DNA of 64,000 bases, from NCBI RefSeq assembly GCF_011043555.1, contig NZ_JAAKGS010000001.1, forward strand, positions 124,001 to 188,000. The letters run 5' to 3'. The position numbers were made by a program, and so were the translations under genes. Of this stretch, positions 18,025 to 26,520 are shown piece after piece (position 1 is the first letter of the stretch; the number at the start of each line of letters is the position of its first letter). Source of the DNA: Sphingobacterium sp. SGR-19. GTDB lineage: Bacteria > Bacteroidota > Bacteroidia > Sphingobacteriales > Sphingobacteriaceae. Below the pieces are notes generated by a model. The model saw only the letters and a program-made list of their open reading frames with translations. It was not told the origin of the DNA and searched no databases.

Positions 18025-18749
18025 GTATTTTATTCTTAAAGCTGCTACTGGCTCATTTTATAGGCGATTTTGTATTACAGCCCAAAAAATGGGTACAGAA
18101 ACGAAAAGAGCATATTGGCTATTTACTATTGCATATTGCCATACACACCGCTTTATTAGTTGTGTTCTTTCTTCCGGAACTCTCTGATCAATGGCAGGTT
18201 ATATTGTTTTTAAGTTGCGCACATCTGTTGATAGACAGCGGTAAGGTTTATTTTGAGAAAAAATTTCCACGTCGTGCGTTTTTGTTATTCCTAACAGATC
18301 AAGCGTTACATATCCTTTCATTGGTTGCGGTTGTATGGTATACATATGGCTTACCTGTCAATTGGGAAACGTTATTTTCTACAAAAAACCTATTATATGT
18401 TTTAGCTTTTGTATTGATCGCTTTCGTTAGCCCGATTATGTTACGGGTTTTCTTCAGCAAATGGACGTCCGAAGCTGATGTCATCACAAAACCCAAAAAC
18501 TCTCTCGTAGATGCGGGTATGCTCATCGGTATTATGGAACGGTTGCTGATCGTCCTCTTTATACAAGTCGGTTTTTTGTCTGGGATAGGGTTTCTGTTGG
18601 GGGCAAAATCCATCTTTCGTTTCGGCGATCTAACAAATGCGAAAGATACCAAGTTTACAGAATATATCCTTGTAGGGACTTTAGCTAGTTTCGTGATCGG
18701 CATAGCGATCGGATACGGTTTGCGCCTCGGTTTAAAGTATCTAGCATAA
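18021..18749 (+). CDS. DUF3307-family integral membrane protein
   Basis: A 242-residue protein with about six to seven hydrophobic segments, starting LFLKLLLAHFIGDFVLQ as in DUF3307 (PF11750). It carries four His/Asp pairs at i,i+4 spacing within or at the ends of predicted helices: H12/D16, H38/H42, H68/D72 (AHLLID) and D93/H97 (TDQALH). Such pairs are typical of metal-binding sites in membrane-embedded hydrolases and oxidases, but no activity is known for this family. It overlaps the SatD gene by 4 bp and overlaps the 3' end of the convergent cutC by 9 bp. Predicted inner-membrane location. It is likely the effector or client of the SatD regulator, which is inference from coupling. Confidence 0.75.
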   Translation: MSILFLKLLLAHFIGDFVLQPKKWVQKRKEHIGYLLLHIAIHTALLVVFFLPELSDQWQVILFLSCAHLLIDSGKVYFEKKFPRRAFLLFLTDQALHILSLVAVVWYTYGLPVNWETLFSTKNLLYVLAFVLIAFVSPIMLRVFFSKWTSEADVITKPKNSLVDAGMLIGIMERLLIVLFIQVGFLSGIGFLLGAKSIFRFGDLTNAKDTKFTEYILVGTLASFVIGIAIGYGLRLGLKYLA

Positions 18750-19415
18750 TTTAACCGCTTGTACTAACGCCTCTACTTCTGTCGCGACCGCTGTTTCCGA
18801 ACCGTCGGTGATAGCCGATGAGTGAAAATACGCCGCGTCTGTTTCTCGCCAAATACGTCCAATATTAGTGGAACGCAAACCGCCACCGGGCATAATTACA
18901 AGACGATCACGGGCTTGTTGTACCAAACGTTTCAACTCTTCTTGCCCCAAATCTACGTTCGGTGCACATCCCGAGGTGAGCACGGTAGTAAAACCACAGG
19001 AAATAATATCTTCTAATGCTTGGACACTATCGGAAACTTCATCGAACGCTCTATGGAAAGTACAAGGTTTGCCTTCTGCTAGCTCAACCAATGTTTTATT
19101 TTTTTGCTTATCTATGTTTCCTGTAACATCTAGAAGGCCAAAGACAAAACCGTCTACACCTAAAGTATTATATAATGAAATGTCTTTTTTCATTTGTGCA
19201 AATTCCTCCGCTGAATACACAAAATTCCCGGCTCGGGGGCGTATCATCACATGAAGCCCGATATGTAATTCACGGCGTACGATTTCTGTTTCCTGCAAAT
19301 TGGGAGTTGTTCCACCGACTTGCATATCGGCACAAAACTCTACGCGGTCGGCGCCGTACTGCTGTGCTATACGTGTTGCTTCTATATTAAAACAAGCAAT
19401 TTCTATTTTTGGCAT
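18741..19415 (-). CDS. cutC: CutC-family copper homeostasis protein
   Basis: A 224-residue TIM-barrel protein of the CutC family. Family stretches are EIACFNIEATRIAQQYGADRVE at the N terminus, HVMIRPRAGNFVYS (residues about 53-66), CTFHRAFDEV (about 117) and TSGCAPN near 148. Proposed roles in copper tolerance are poorly supported biochemically; it is best described as a conserved cytosolic protein. It begins 6 bp after the stop of the asparaginase gene and is probably translated from the same mRNA. Its 3' end overlaps the convergent DUF3307 gene. Confidence 0.93.
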   Translation of the reverse strand: MPKIEIACFNIEATRIAQQYGADRVEFCADMQVGGTTPNLQETEIVRRELHIGLHVMIRPRAGNFVYSAEEFAQMKKDISLYNTLGVDGFVFGLLDVTGNIDKQKNKTLVELAEGKPCTFHRAFDEVSDSVQALEDIISCGFTTVLTSGCAPNVDLGQEELKRLVQQARDRLVIMPGGGLRSTNIGRIWRETDAAYFHSSAITDGSETAVATEVEALVQAVKLC

Positions 19416-19421
19416 CTTTAT

Positions 19422-20408
19422 TTATTGAAGATAGTATGGAGAAGATATAAGCTCGTTTCCGACATGGTCATATTTCGCGTAATTAAAACCGCTATGTATG
19501 CAATACGCACCAAATTCCCCTTGTTTATTCAGCGCAATAAATCCAACTTGGATGTTATCTAACGTTTTCCTACGATTTTCGGTAAATTTAATAATCCGGT
19601 TGACAGCCTCTTCACAAGCTTTTTGAGGGCTGCGTCCCTGACGCATCAATTCAACAACCAAATGCGAACCGACTGTTCGGATAACCTCTTCGCCATGTCC
19701 GGTGGCCGTGGCAGCACCCACTTCGTTATCGACGTATAGTCCGGCACCAATAATAGGGGAGTCACCAACCCGTCCGTGCATTTTAAAAGCCATACCACTA
19801 GTTGTGCAGGCTCCGGAAAGATTACCTTGCGCATCTAATGCAATCATGCCAATGGTGTCGTGGTTTTCAATGTTGACAACAGGTTCATACTTCGCTGTTT
19901 TAAGCCATTCGCGCCATTCCTTTTCGGAAGCTTCTGTCAGCAGGTTTTCGAGTGGAAACCCCTGTTCTTGTGCGAACTGTAACGCGCCATTCCCCACGAG
20001 CATAACGTGTGGTGTTTTTTCCATTACCGCCCGGGCAACAGATATGGGATGCTTGATCTGCTCTAATGCAGCCACCGACCCAATATTCGCGTTTTCGTCC
20101 ATGATGCAGGCATCCAACGTCACTTTGCCATCTCTGTCCGGACGCCCACCGTAGCCTACACTGCGCTCAGTAGGGTCAGCTTCCGTATAGCGCACGCCCT
20201 GTTCCACTGCATCTAATGCACGTCCTCCGATAGAAAGAACTTTCCATGCTTCAGTATTCGCTTTCAACCCAAAATCCCAAGTGGAGAGGACGATAGGTTT
20301 ATTCACCGCTCTCTGTCGCCGTTTTATTTGTTGGCCATAAATAGGATGTAGCCCAAGTAAGAGTGAACCAACACCAATATTTTTTAAAAACTTTCTCCGC
20401 GAATCCAT
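19422..20408 (-). CDS. N(4)-(beta-N-acetylglucosaminyl)-L-asparaginase (Ntn-hydrolase) with Tat-type leader
   Basis: A 328-residue glycosylasparaginase homologue that would cleave the GlcNAc-Asn bond of glycoasparagines. A twin-arginine leader (SRRKFLKNIGVGSLLLG) indicates folded export to the periplasm. The precursor self-cleavage site is seen in ENHDTIGMIALD (about residues 184-195), with the Thr becoming the N-terminal nucleophile, followed by GACTTSGMAFKMHGRVGDSPIIG, the substrate-binding region. This matches the bacterial enzyme of Elizabethkingia. Located upstream of cutC and divergent from the aminotransferase. Confidence 0.93.
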   Translation of the reverse strand: MDSRRKFLKNIGVGSLLLGLHPIYGQQIKRRQRAVNKPIVLSTWDFGLKANTEAWKVLSIGGRALDAVEQGVRYTEADPTERSVGYGGRPDRDGKVTLDACIMDENANIGSVAALEQIKHPISVARAVMEKTPHVMLVGNGALQFAQEQGFPLENLLTEASEKEWREWLKTAKYEPVVNIENHDTIGMIALDAQGNLSGACTTSGMAFKMHGRVGDSPIIGAGLYVDNEVGAATATGHGEEVIRTVGSHLVVELMRQGRSPQKACEEAVNRIIKFTENRRKTLDNIQVGFIALNKQGEFGAYCIHSGFNYAKYDHVGNELISSPYYLQ

Positions 20409-20502
20409 GAAAACAAATCTATAAAAACCAATTGAAATCTTTACATTTTCTTTATCACGTTAGTTTTCTCAAAATTTCCATGTGATAAATGGAGAGTATG
20501 TA

Positions 20503-20510
20503 TATATTTG
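20503..20510 (+). promoter_or_regulatory. -7 box of the aminotransferase gene
   Basis: TATATTTG matches the TAnnTTTG consensus and ends 7 bp before the ATG at 20518. No good TTTG is seen at the proper distance upstream, so only the -7 element is supported. A start site here would leave almost no 5' UTR. Confidence 0.4.
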
Positions 20511-20517
20511 TAACATC

Positions 20518-21726
20518 ATGAGTACGACATCATATTTATCAGATAGGATTAATAATTTATCCGAATCAGCGACCTTAAAAATGACGAAATTAGGGCGCGA
20601 GTTAGCTTCTAAAGGCATCAATGTTATTAGTCTAAGCGTGGGAGAACCAGACTTTAACACACCTAATAACGTAAAGGATGCAGCAAAGAAAGCGCTAGAC
20701 GAAAACTATACACGTTATTCTCCAGTACCAGGTTATCCCGAACTCCGTCAAGCCATTGTAAATAAGTTAAAGAATGAAAATGGTTTGGATTATGAACCTT
20801 CGCAAATCGTGGTTTCTACCGGCGCAAAACAATCACTTTCGAACGTTATTTTGACGCTGATCAATCCAGGTGACGAGGTTATTATCCCTACACCATATTG
20901 GGTTTCGTATTCAGAGATGGTTGTATTGGCGGAAGGAAAATCCGTATTTATCGATACTGATATCGATTCGGATTTCAAAATCACACCGGAGCAACTTGAG
21001 GCGGCTATCACGCCCAAAACGAAATTGTTTATGTTCTCTTCGCCTTGCAATCCAACAGGGTCTGTTTATAGCAAGGATGAGTTAGCGGCATTGGCTAAGG
21101 TTTTTGAGAAACATCCGAATATTTTCATCTTGTCGGATGAAATTTATGAACATATTAACTTCATCGACAAACATGAATCCATCGCTCAATTTGAGTCCAT
21201 CCGTGAGCGGGTTATCATTGTAAATGGTTTTTCCAAAGCTTTTGCAATGACAGGTTGGCGTTTAGGATATATAGCTGCTAACAAGGAAATTGCTGCTGCG
21301 AACGATAAATTGCAGGGGCAAACAACTTCGGGCACTTGCTCTATCGCGCAGCGGGCGGGTATTACTGCTTATAACGATGGATTAGAAAGCGTAAATGAAA
21401 TGAAGGAAGCATTTTTACGCAGACGTCAACTGGTATATGATTTGTTAAATGATATTCCTGGCGTTAAAACGAATCTTCCAGAAGGAGCATTTTATTTTTT
21501 TCCAGAAATCAGTTCGTTTTTTGGTAAGAAAGACACACAAGGAAATGTAATAAAAGATTCCTCAGATCTTGCGCTATATCTACTCAATGAAGGACATGTG
21601 GCCACAGTTGGAGGTGATTCTTTCGGAAACAACAACTACATTCGTCTTTCGTATGCAGCTTCGGATGATGCCTTGAAAGAAGCTTTAAGTAGGATAAAAG
21701 AAGCGCTAGGCAAGCTGTCTTCATAA
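20518..21726 (+). CDS. aspC: Pyridoxal-phosphate aminotransferase, class I (aspartate aminotransferase type)
   Basis: A 402-residue fold-type I aminotransferase. The protein starts STTSYLSDRINNLSESAT as in Bacteroidota aspartate aminotransferases; the frame is open to 20482 but that extension is not conserved-looking and spans the promoter. SLSVGEPDFNTP (substrate arm), YTRYSPVPGYPELR, FSSPCNPTGSVYS, LSDEIYEHI and the PLP lysine in NGFSKAFAMTGWRLGYIAA (near residue 240) are all present. The expected reaction is aspartate plus 2-oxoglutarate to oxaloacetate plus glutamate. Cytoplasmic; single-gene unit followed by a hairpin. Confidence 0.92.
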   Translation: MSTTSYLSDRINNLSESATLKMTKLGRELASKGINVISLSVGEPDFNTPNNVKDAAKKALDENYTRYSPVPGYPELRQAIVNKLKNENGLDYEPSQIVVSTGAKQSLSNVILTLINPGDEVIIPTPYWVSYSEMVVLAEGKSVFIDTDIDSDFKITPEQLEAAITPKTKLFMFSSPCNPTGSVYSKDELAALAKVFEKHPNIFILSDEIYEHINFIDKHESIAQFESIRERVIIVNGFSKAFAMTGWRLGYIAANKEIAAANDKLQGQTTSGTCSIAQRAGITAYNDGLESVNEMKEAFLRRRQLVYDLLNDIPGVKTNLPEGAFYFFPEISSFFGKKDTQGNVIKDSSDLALYLLNEGHVATVGGDSFGNNNYIRLSYAASDDALKEALSRIKEALGKLSS

Positions 21727-21758
21727 GGCTAGTCATCTACAATATTATCGAATACCGA

Positions 21759-21784
21759 CAGAGACGCAACACGTTGCGTCTCTG
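21759..21784 (+). terminator. Hairpin after aminotransferase gene
   Basis: CAGAGACGCAA at 21759-21769 and TTGCGTCTCTG at 21774-21784 form a perfect 11-bp stem closed by a CACG loop. Only CTTCATTAT follows, so the U-tract is poor, but the position 32 bp after the stop supports a transcript end. Confidence 0.6.
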
Positions 21785-21801
21785 CTTCATTATATGTCTA
21801 T

Positions 21802-22770
21802 ATGAAACTGAAATTCGATGGCTTTATTTTAGCCTTGCTCTGCTTCATTGTACTAGCTTATTTTTTTCCACAGCTTTACTTATGGCGTGATGGGCAAATA
21901 CTGACTTGGGTTACGAGCGTTGGTGTATCATTAATTTTCTTTTTCTATGGGCTAAAGTTAAGTTTTCGGCAATTGAAAACAGGATTGAGCAATTGGAAAC
22001 TTCATCTGTTGGTACAAGGAGCTACCTTTGTCTTATTTCCACTGCTATTGCTACCATTTTATCCGTTTGTCCACAGTGAATTACAGGGGGATTTTTGGCT
22101 CTCGTTTTTCTTTCTGGCGGCGTTGCCATCCACGGTTTCCTCATCTGTAGTCATGGTTTCCATTGCCGGCGGAAATATCCCCGCAGCAATTTTTAATGCG
22201 AGTATCTCGGGGCTAATAGGTGTAGTCATCACGCCGTTATGGATGCAGTTTTTTCTCGACTTCGGTGAGGTTGATATTTTGGGCGACGTGTATTGGGGGC
22301 TGATCAAGGAGATTATTCTCCCTGTCGTTGGGGGATTACTCTTGCAACCGTATTTTGGGAAATGGGTTTCAAAATATAATCGGGAGTTAACATTGTTCGA
22401 CAAATCAATCATCTTACTTATTGTATATGATAGCTTTGCGGAGTCATTTGTAAGCGGTGTGTTCGAAAGTACCGGGAAGTTGTACCTATTGTGGATTGTT
22501 GTCGGCGTTGTGTTGCTGTTTATACTCGTTTACGGATTGATATATCTATTAAGTAAATTTGTCTTTAAATTCAATAGGGAAGACCTTATAACAGCGTTAT
22601 TCTGCGGATCTAAGAAGTCACTGACCCACGGTTCAGTATTCGGTAAATTTTTGTTCGCCCATTCTGCTAGCGCAGGCCTATATTTTCTTCCGTTGATGAT
22701 TTTTCATGCTTTCCAGATACTGGTCGTTACGGTGATAGCACAACGATATCATAATAAAGGTCTTATTTAA
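21802..22770 (+). CDS. Bile acid:sodium symporter family membrane protein (SBF-like)
   Basis: A 322-residue protein with about nine or ten membrane helices of the SBF-like group (PF13593; the E. coli YfeH and P7/RCH1-like proteins). Typical stretches are LIFFFYGLKLSFRQLKTG (about residues 45-62), LPSTVSSSVVMVSIAGGN (about 109-126, the crossover region) and CGSKKSLTHGSVFGK near 272. The transported substrate is unknown; bile acid is only the family name. Its 3' end overlaps the convergent DUF4268 gene by 8 bp. Confidence 0.9.
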   Translation: MKLKFDGFILALLCFIVLAYFFPQLYLWRDGQILTWVTSVGVSLIFFFYGLKLSFRQLKTGLSNWKLHLLVQGATFVLFPLLLLPFYPFVHSELQGDFWLSFFFLAALPSTVSSSVVMVSIAGGNIPAAIFNASISGLIGVVITPLWMQFFLDFGEVDILGDVYWGLIKEIILPVVGGLLLQPYFGKWVSKYNRELTLFDKSIILLIVYDSFAESFVSGVFESTGKLYLLWIVVGVVLLFILVYGLIYLLSKFVFKFNREDLITALFCGSKKSLTHGSVFGKFLFAHSASAGLYFLPLMIFHAFQILVVTVIAQRYHNKGLI

Positions 22771-23227
22771 ATAGTTCAAACCCATATTTTGCATTACTCC
22801 AAAAGCGATCTAAGGCAATAATACGAGGTTTGAAAAAACTAATTAAAGTCGGCCAGTCTTCCACTTTAAAAACGGAAGCTTTTTTGTTGAGCTCTATTCC
22901 GATACGGGCGGTGGTTTTGCCGTATTCATCATCGTGGTTTTCAGTCCATATCCATTCTTCATCCAGTTCTGCATGTAGTATCGTTTTATATTCTTGGAAT
23001 TGTGTAAACATCAGTTCCCGTATCCCTTTCTCCGGATGGCTGATTTCAATATAGATGCTTGCGGTTTTATTATCTACCTCCATACGAAAGTAAAGATGCT
23101 TAATCCCCGTTTTATAGTTGACCCAATTGACTTTTAACCCTTCTTCATTTGGAATCGGGGACATAAACCGACCAAAGTTTGTCCAAAATTGCTCTTTTAA
23201 TTTTTTTGCTTCTTCTTTTGAATACAA
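22763..23227 (-). CDS. DUF4268-domain protein
   Basis: A 154-residue soluble protein that fits DUF4268 over its whole length: YSKEEAKKLKEQFWTNFGRFM at the start and a block around HLYFRMEVDNKTASIYIEI (about residues 44-62), then DEEWIWTENHDDEYGKTTARI. In other genomes the domain also occurs at the C terminus of nuclease-related proteins, but this stand-alone form has no known function. No signal peptide. Its 3' end overlaps the symporter gene. Confidence 0.85.
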   Translation of the reverse strand: MYSKEEAKKLKEQFWTNFGRFMSPIPNEEGLKVNWVNYKTGIKHLYFRMEVDNKTASIYIEISHPEKGIRELMFTQFQEYKTILHAELDEEWIWTENHDDEYGKTTARIGIELNKKASVFKVEDWPTLISFFKPRIIALDRFWSNAKYGFELFK

Positions 23228-23348
23228 TGTTCTTTGCTGAAAATGTTATCCGTAATATTCGCTAAAAACCTTCTTGGATGTCTCGAGAAGGTTTTCAAAA
23301 CTATCAATTAATAGCCAAACTTTTATAATGCTTTTGGGTTTAGTGTAT

Positions 23349-23882
23349 ATGGACAGAAAAAAATCATTATTGTTGCTAACGGCCGTAGCCGCTGGCACGA
23401 CATTATATAATTTATTAAAGCCCGTTAAATCTAACGTGGCGGTGGTGCAGGGTTTCCAAAAAGATAAATATTTGGGTGAATGGTATGAGATCGCACGAAT
23501 AGATTTTTATTGGGAAAAGAACCTCAAAAATGTCATCGCGTCTTATGCGTTGAACGAGGATGGCAGTATCCGGGTCAACAATCAGGGATATGATATGGTA
23601 AAAGAGAAGTATAAGCAAAGTATTGGTAAGGCAAAATTTGTAAGAAGTGAAGAAGAGGGAGCTCTAAAAGTTTCTTTTTTCGGCCCGTTCTATTCGGGAT
23701 ATAATGTCGTGATGATGGATGACGCTTATCGTTATGCTTTAGTGTTTGGTGAGAACCTCGATTATATGTGGATACTTTCTCGGGATAAGACCCTACCAGA
23801 TGATATTAAGCAAAAGTATCTCGCTTATGCCAAACGTTCGGGATATGCTATTGATAAATTGGTGTGGACGATACAAGAGTAA
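23349..23882 (+). CDS. Lipocalin family protein (Blc-like)
   Basis: A 177-residue protein with an N-terminal hydrophobic segment (LLLLTAVAAGTTL) and the lipocalin signature YLGEWYEIARIDFYWEKNL (about residues 46-64), followed by the conserved ASYALNEDGSIRVNNQGY and a C-terminal YMWILSRDKTLP motif. This is the bacterial lipocalin type that binds fatty acids or lysophospholipids at the envelope. There is no lipobox Cys, so membrane attachment would be by an uncleaved anchor, unlike E. coli Blc. The frame is open from 23274, but the ATG at 23349 is favoured by the leader. Confidence 0.88.
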   Translation: MDRKKSLLLLTAVAAGTTLYNLLKPVKSNVAVVQGFQKDKYLGEWYEIARIDFYWEKNLKNVIASYALNEDGSIRVNNQGYDMVKEKYKQSIGKAKFVRSEEEGALKVSFFGPFYSGYNVVMMDDAYRYALVFGENLDYMWILSRDKTLPDDIKQKYLAYAKRSGYAIDKLVWTIQE

Positions 23883-23885
23883 ATA

Positions 23886-23932
23886 AAAAGCGTAAAAAGC
23901 GTAAAAAGCTTTTAGTTGCTATTTACGCTTTT
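23886..23932. terminator. Bidirectional terminator between lipocalin and tRNA-Ala
   Basis: AAAAGCGTAAA occurs twice in tandem (23886-23896 and 23895-23905) and either copy pairs with TTTACGCTTTT at 23922-23932. The stem is flanked by A and T runs on both sides and serves the convergent lipocalin and tRNA-Ala transcripts. The duplicated left arm is unusual and allows two alternative hairpins. Confidence 0.65.
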
Positions 23933-23936
23933 GTTG

Positions 23937-24010
23937 TGGAGAATATCGGAGTCGAACCGATGACCTTTTGGCTGCCAGCCAAACGCTCTAGCCAGCTGAG
24001 CTAATCCCCC
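23937..24010 (-). tRNA. tRNA-Ala (anticodon GGC)
   Basis: A full 74-nt cloverleaf reads on the minus strand: acceptor GGGGGAT/ATTCTCC, D arm GCTC/GAGC, anticodon stem TTTGG/CCAAA around loop CTGGCAG (anticodon GGC), variable AGGTC, T arm ATCGG-TTCGACT-CCGAT and discriminator A. The third acceptor pair is G3:U70, the alanine identity element. The CCA end is not encoded. The gene stands alone, followed by the terminator at 23886-23932. Confidence 0.95.
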
Positions 24011-24101
24011 TTTTTGAAAAAACATTCAAACTTAGATAAAATGCTTGGTATTCACAAGTACCTATCAGAAAAAAATGAGATTTAAAAAGCGAATTCCCTG
24101 A

Positions 24102-24416
24102 TTACTCCGTAGTTGAAAATATCGGGTTTAAAATGGAATAATCAACTGTAAATTCTGAAACTATCAGATCAGCAATTTGGTTAAGATCTTCTTGGGTAAT
24201 ACGGTTTCCCATACCGGAATTAAAACAGTTACTAAGTAGTAAAGCGGCTTCTTTTCGGTCATTTGTTGAGATCAAATTACTGCCATTGTAAAAGTTAACC
24301 AAGGATGTCGCAAATGCAGCAAAATTTACTACCGTAAAAGGTGTGCTGCTTCGCACCACGTGTCGCATATATTTTTCGAAATCCTGAACAATCATTTCTT
24401 TCTGTCGTACTGTCAT
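24102..24416 (-). CDS. Conserved-looking hypothetical protein, 104 aa
   Basis: I do not recognise this small soluble protein. It is mostly helical by inspection, with a charged N terminus (VRQKEMIVQDFEKYMRHVV) and a stretch with a possible regular helical pattern (RKEAALLLSNCFNSGMGNRI). There is no signal peptide, membrane segment or metal motif. It is divergent from the alkaline phosphatase gene (117 bp apart) and lies 91 bp from tRNA-Ala. The codon use is like its neighbours, which supports a real gene. Function unknown. Confidence 0.6.
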   Translation of the reverse strand: MTVRQKEMIVQDFEKYMRHVVRSSTPFTVVNFAAFATSLVNFYNGSNLISTNDRKEAALLLSNCFNSGMGNRITQEDLNQIADLIVSEFTVDYSILNPIFSTTE

Positions 24417-24500
24417 ATGACAAAAATAGTGTTTTCCCTAAACCTATGTAACTTGTTGGATAAGATTTGGGAATTTAACATACACTTTACAGTAATATTT

Positions 24501-24508
24501 TATATTTG
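24501..24508 (+). promoter_or_regulatory. -7 box of the alkaline phosphatase gene
   Basis: TATATTTG (TAnnTTTG) ends 25 bp before the ATG at 24534. No TTTG is found at the standard distance, and no convincing Pho-box-like direct repeat is seen. Confidence 0.4.
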
Positions 24509-24533
24509 TCATCATAAACATATTCAGAAAACA

Positions 24534-25943
24534 ATGAAGAAAAACTTTTTGATTCTTTACCTTCTTTTGTTTGTTGTGTTCGGCGCGTTCGCACAACAGA
24601 AACCCAAATACCTCTTTTTGATGATTGGCGACGGAATGGGATTAAACCAGATTAATCTGACTGAGGTTTTTCTAGCAGCTCAGGAAGACCGCAACACGGT
24701 ATTCCCCCTGGTGTTCTCTACCTTTCCCTATGCCACATTCGCTACATCTTATTCTTTATCGCATGGTGTAACCGATTCGGGAGCAGGTGGAACAGCGTTG
24801 GCGGTAGGTAAGAAGACGAAAAACGGCGTAATCGGAATGGACAGTGCGGGCACAACAGCCTACAAGAGCATTGCTTATGTTGCAAAAGAAGCAGGACTTA
24901 AGGTGGGGGTTACGACATCCGTCAGTATAGATCACGCTACTCCAGCGGCATTCTATGCCCATCAACCGAATCGTAGTCGGTATTATGAAATAGGACAAGA
25001 CTTAATAAAATCAAATTTTGACTTCTTTGCCGGATCTGGGTTCTTAAGTCCAGATAAAGATTCAGATAAAAAAGAAGCTCCTTCCTTGTTTCCGCAGTTT
25101 GAAAGGGCGGGATATACGTTAGCTTATGGCTTGGAGAATTACAATTCTGTGAAACAATCTGCTGATAAAATAATTTTAATGAACGTAAAAGGTAGCGACA
25201 AATCGTCCTTAGAATTTGCGATTGACCAAGAAGAAGGCGATTTAAACTTAGCGCAGATAACTGATGCGGCCATTGAATCGTTGACGAAAAACAACAATAA
25301 CGGGTTCTTTTTAATGGTAGAAGGCGGTAAAATCGACTGGTCATCGCATGCGAACGATGCGGCAACGACCATTCGGGAGGTATTAGATTTCAATGAATCA
25401 GTGAAACGAGCCTATGCATTCTACGAAAAGCATCCAGAGGAGACCTTAATCGTTATCACTGCTGACCATGAAACCGGCGGAATTGCGGTGGGCAATGGAG
25501 GAAGTCGTCTAAACACAAAACTATTGGCAAACCAACGTGTATCGCAAGGCACCTTATCGAAGCTAATATCTGATTTGAGAGCGTCAAAAAAGGAAGTGAG
25601 TTGGAATGAAGTAAAAGGTATCCTAGCAGAAAATATCGGGCTGTTTGCTGATGTGACAGTTAGTGAAGATGAAGAAAAAGCACTTCAGGATATTTATGAG
25701 AAGAGTTTTGTACAACATGAAACAGAAACCGCAAAAAGTTTATATGCGAACGATGAAAAATTGGCAAGCGAAGCTATCAAGATATTGAATAAAAAAGGCT
25801 CTGTGAGCTGGGCATCAGGAAGTCATTCAGCAGCTTATATTCCTGTTTTTGCTATCGGAGCGGGAGCAGAAAGATTCACACATAAAATGGAAAATACCGA
25901 TATCCCCAAAAAGCTTGCAGAAGCTGCAGGTTGGGATTTTTAA
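24534..25943 (+). CDS. Alkaline phosphatase (PhoA family)
   Basis: A 469-residue secreted phosphomonoesterase. A signal peptide (ILYLLLFVVFGAFAQQ) is followed by the metal-site motif FLMIGDGMGLNQ, the nucleophile region VTDSGAGGTALAVG (Ser after Asp, about residue 80), EGGKIDWSSHANDAA (about 265), ADHETGG (about 310) and the final zinc ligand in SGSHSAAYIPVFAIG near residue 435. All catalytic elements of the alkaline phosphatase superfamily appear intact. The frame is open from 24360, but the ATG at 24534 gives the proper leader and lies 25 bp behind a -7 box. Periplasmic; releases phosphate from organic esters. Monocistronic with a strong terminator. Confidence 0.94.
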   Translation: MKKNFLILYLLLFVVFGAFAQQKPKYLFLMIGDGMGLNQINLTEVFLAAQEDRNTVFPLVFSTFPYATFATSYSLSHGVTDSGAGGTALAVGKKTKNGVIGMDSAGTTAYKSIAYVAKEAGLKVGVTTSVSIDHATPAAFYAHQPNRSRYYEIGQDLIKSNFDFFAGSGFLSPDKDSDKKEAPSLFPQFERAGYTLAYGLENYNSVKQSADKIILMNVKGSDKSSLEFAIDQEEGDLNLAQITDAAIESLTKNNNNGFFLMVEGGKIDWSSHANDAATTIREVLDFNESVKRAYAFYEKHPEETLIVITADHETGGIAVGNGGSRLNTKLLANQRVSQGTLSKLISDLRASKKEVSWNEVKGILAENIGLFADVTVSEDEEKALQDIYEKSFVQHETETAKSLYANDEKLASEAIKILNKKGSVSWASGSHSAAYIPVFAIGAGAERFTHKMENTDIPKKLAEAAGWDF

Positions 25944-25960
25944 GTATAATCTAATAGGAG

Positions 25961-25992
25961 AGGGCGTCTATTTTCTGAAAGACGCCCTTTTT
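25961..25992 (+). terminator. Intrinsic terminator of the alkaline phosphatase gene
   Basis: AGGGCGTCT (25961-25969) and AGACGCCCT (25980-25988) form a perfect 9-bp stem followed by TTTTT. It ends 3 bp before the convergent ssb stop. Confidence 0.85.
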
Positions 25993-25995
25993 CGT

Positions 25996-26397
25996 TTAAG
26001 GGAGGTCATCCGTGTCATTCTCGTCGACACCGGACGAAACTTCTAATAATGACGTATTGCTAGTATGGCCGTCTAACACTATAAATTGTTGCACCCGTAT
26101 ATCGGTAACTTCCCTCTTGATGTTATTGACATCGGTATAATCACGGTAAATTAAAGAACCTTGTATCAACAGACGCGTTCCCTTTTTACATTTCTTTTCT
26201 AATCTTTCGGCTAGCTTTCCCCAAAATACCAAACTATGCCAATACGTAATTTCGACCCATTCTCCTTGACTGTTTTTGGAATATTCGTTGGTGGCAAAAC
26301 GTACATTGGAAACTTTCGTTCCAGTTGTCGTTGTTTTCACGTCTGCATCGGCTCCTAAGCGGCCGATAAGTTGTACTGCATTCATTAATGTGCTCAT
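25996..26397 (-). CDS. ssb: Single-stranded DNA-binding protein
   Basis: A 133-residue OB-fold protein. The N terminus MNAVQLIGRLGADADV and the middle SQGEWVEITYWHSLVFWGKLAERLEK (about residues 42-67) with GTRLLIQGSLIYR are standard SSB blocks. The acidic C-terminal tip (ENDTDDLP) is shorter than the classic DDDIPF but similar. It binds ssDNA as a tetramer during replication and repair. The start at 26395-26397 is followed by conserved STLMNAVQ. Divergent from the zinc-ribbon gene across a 187-bp region holding a phased repeat array. Confidence 0.92.
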   Translation of the reverse strand: MSTLMNAVQLIGRLGADADVKTTTTGTKVSNVRFATNEYSKNSQGEWVEITYWHSLVFWGKLAERLEKKCKKGTRLLIQGSLIYRDYTDVNNIKREVTDIRVQQFIVLDGHTSNTSLLEVSSGVDENDTDDLP

Positions 26398-26520
26398 AAT
26401 ATTGAAATTTTAGTTGTAAATTCACATTAGATATTTTACATTTATAATGTCAACGGCATTCGCTTTTGACATTTCAAAGTTGCGAAAGCTGGTTTCGACT
26501 AGCCGGTAGTTAACCAATTA

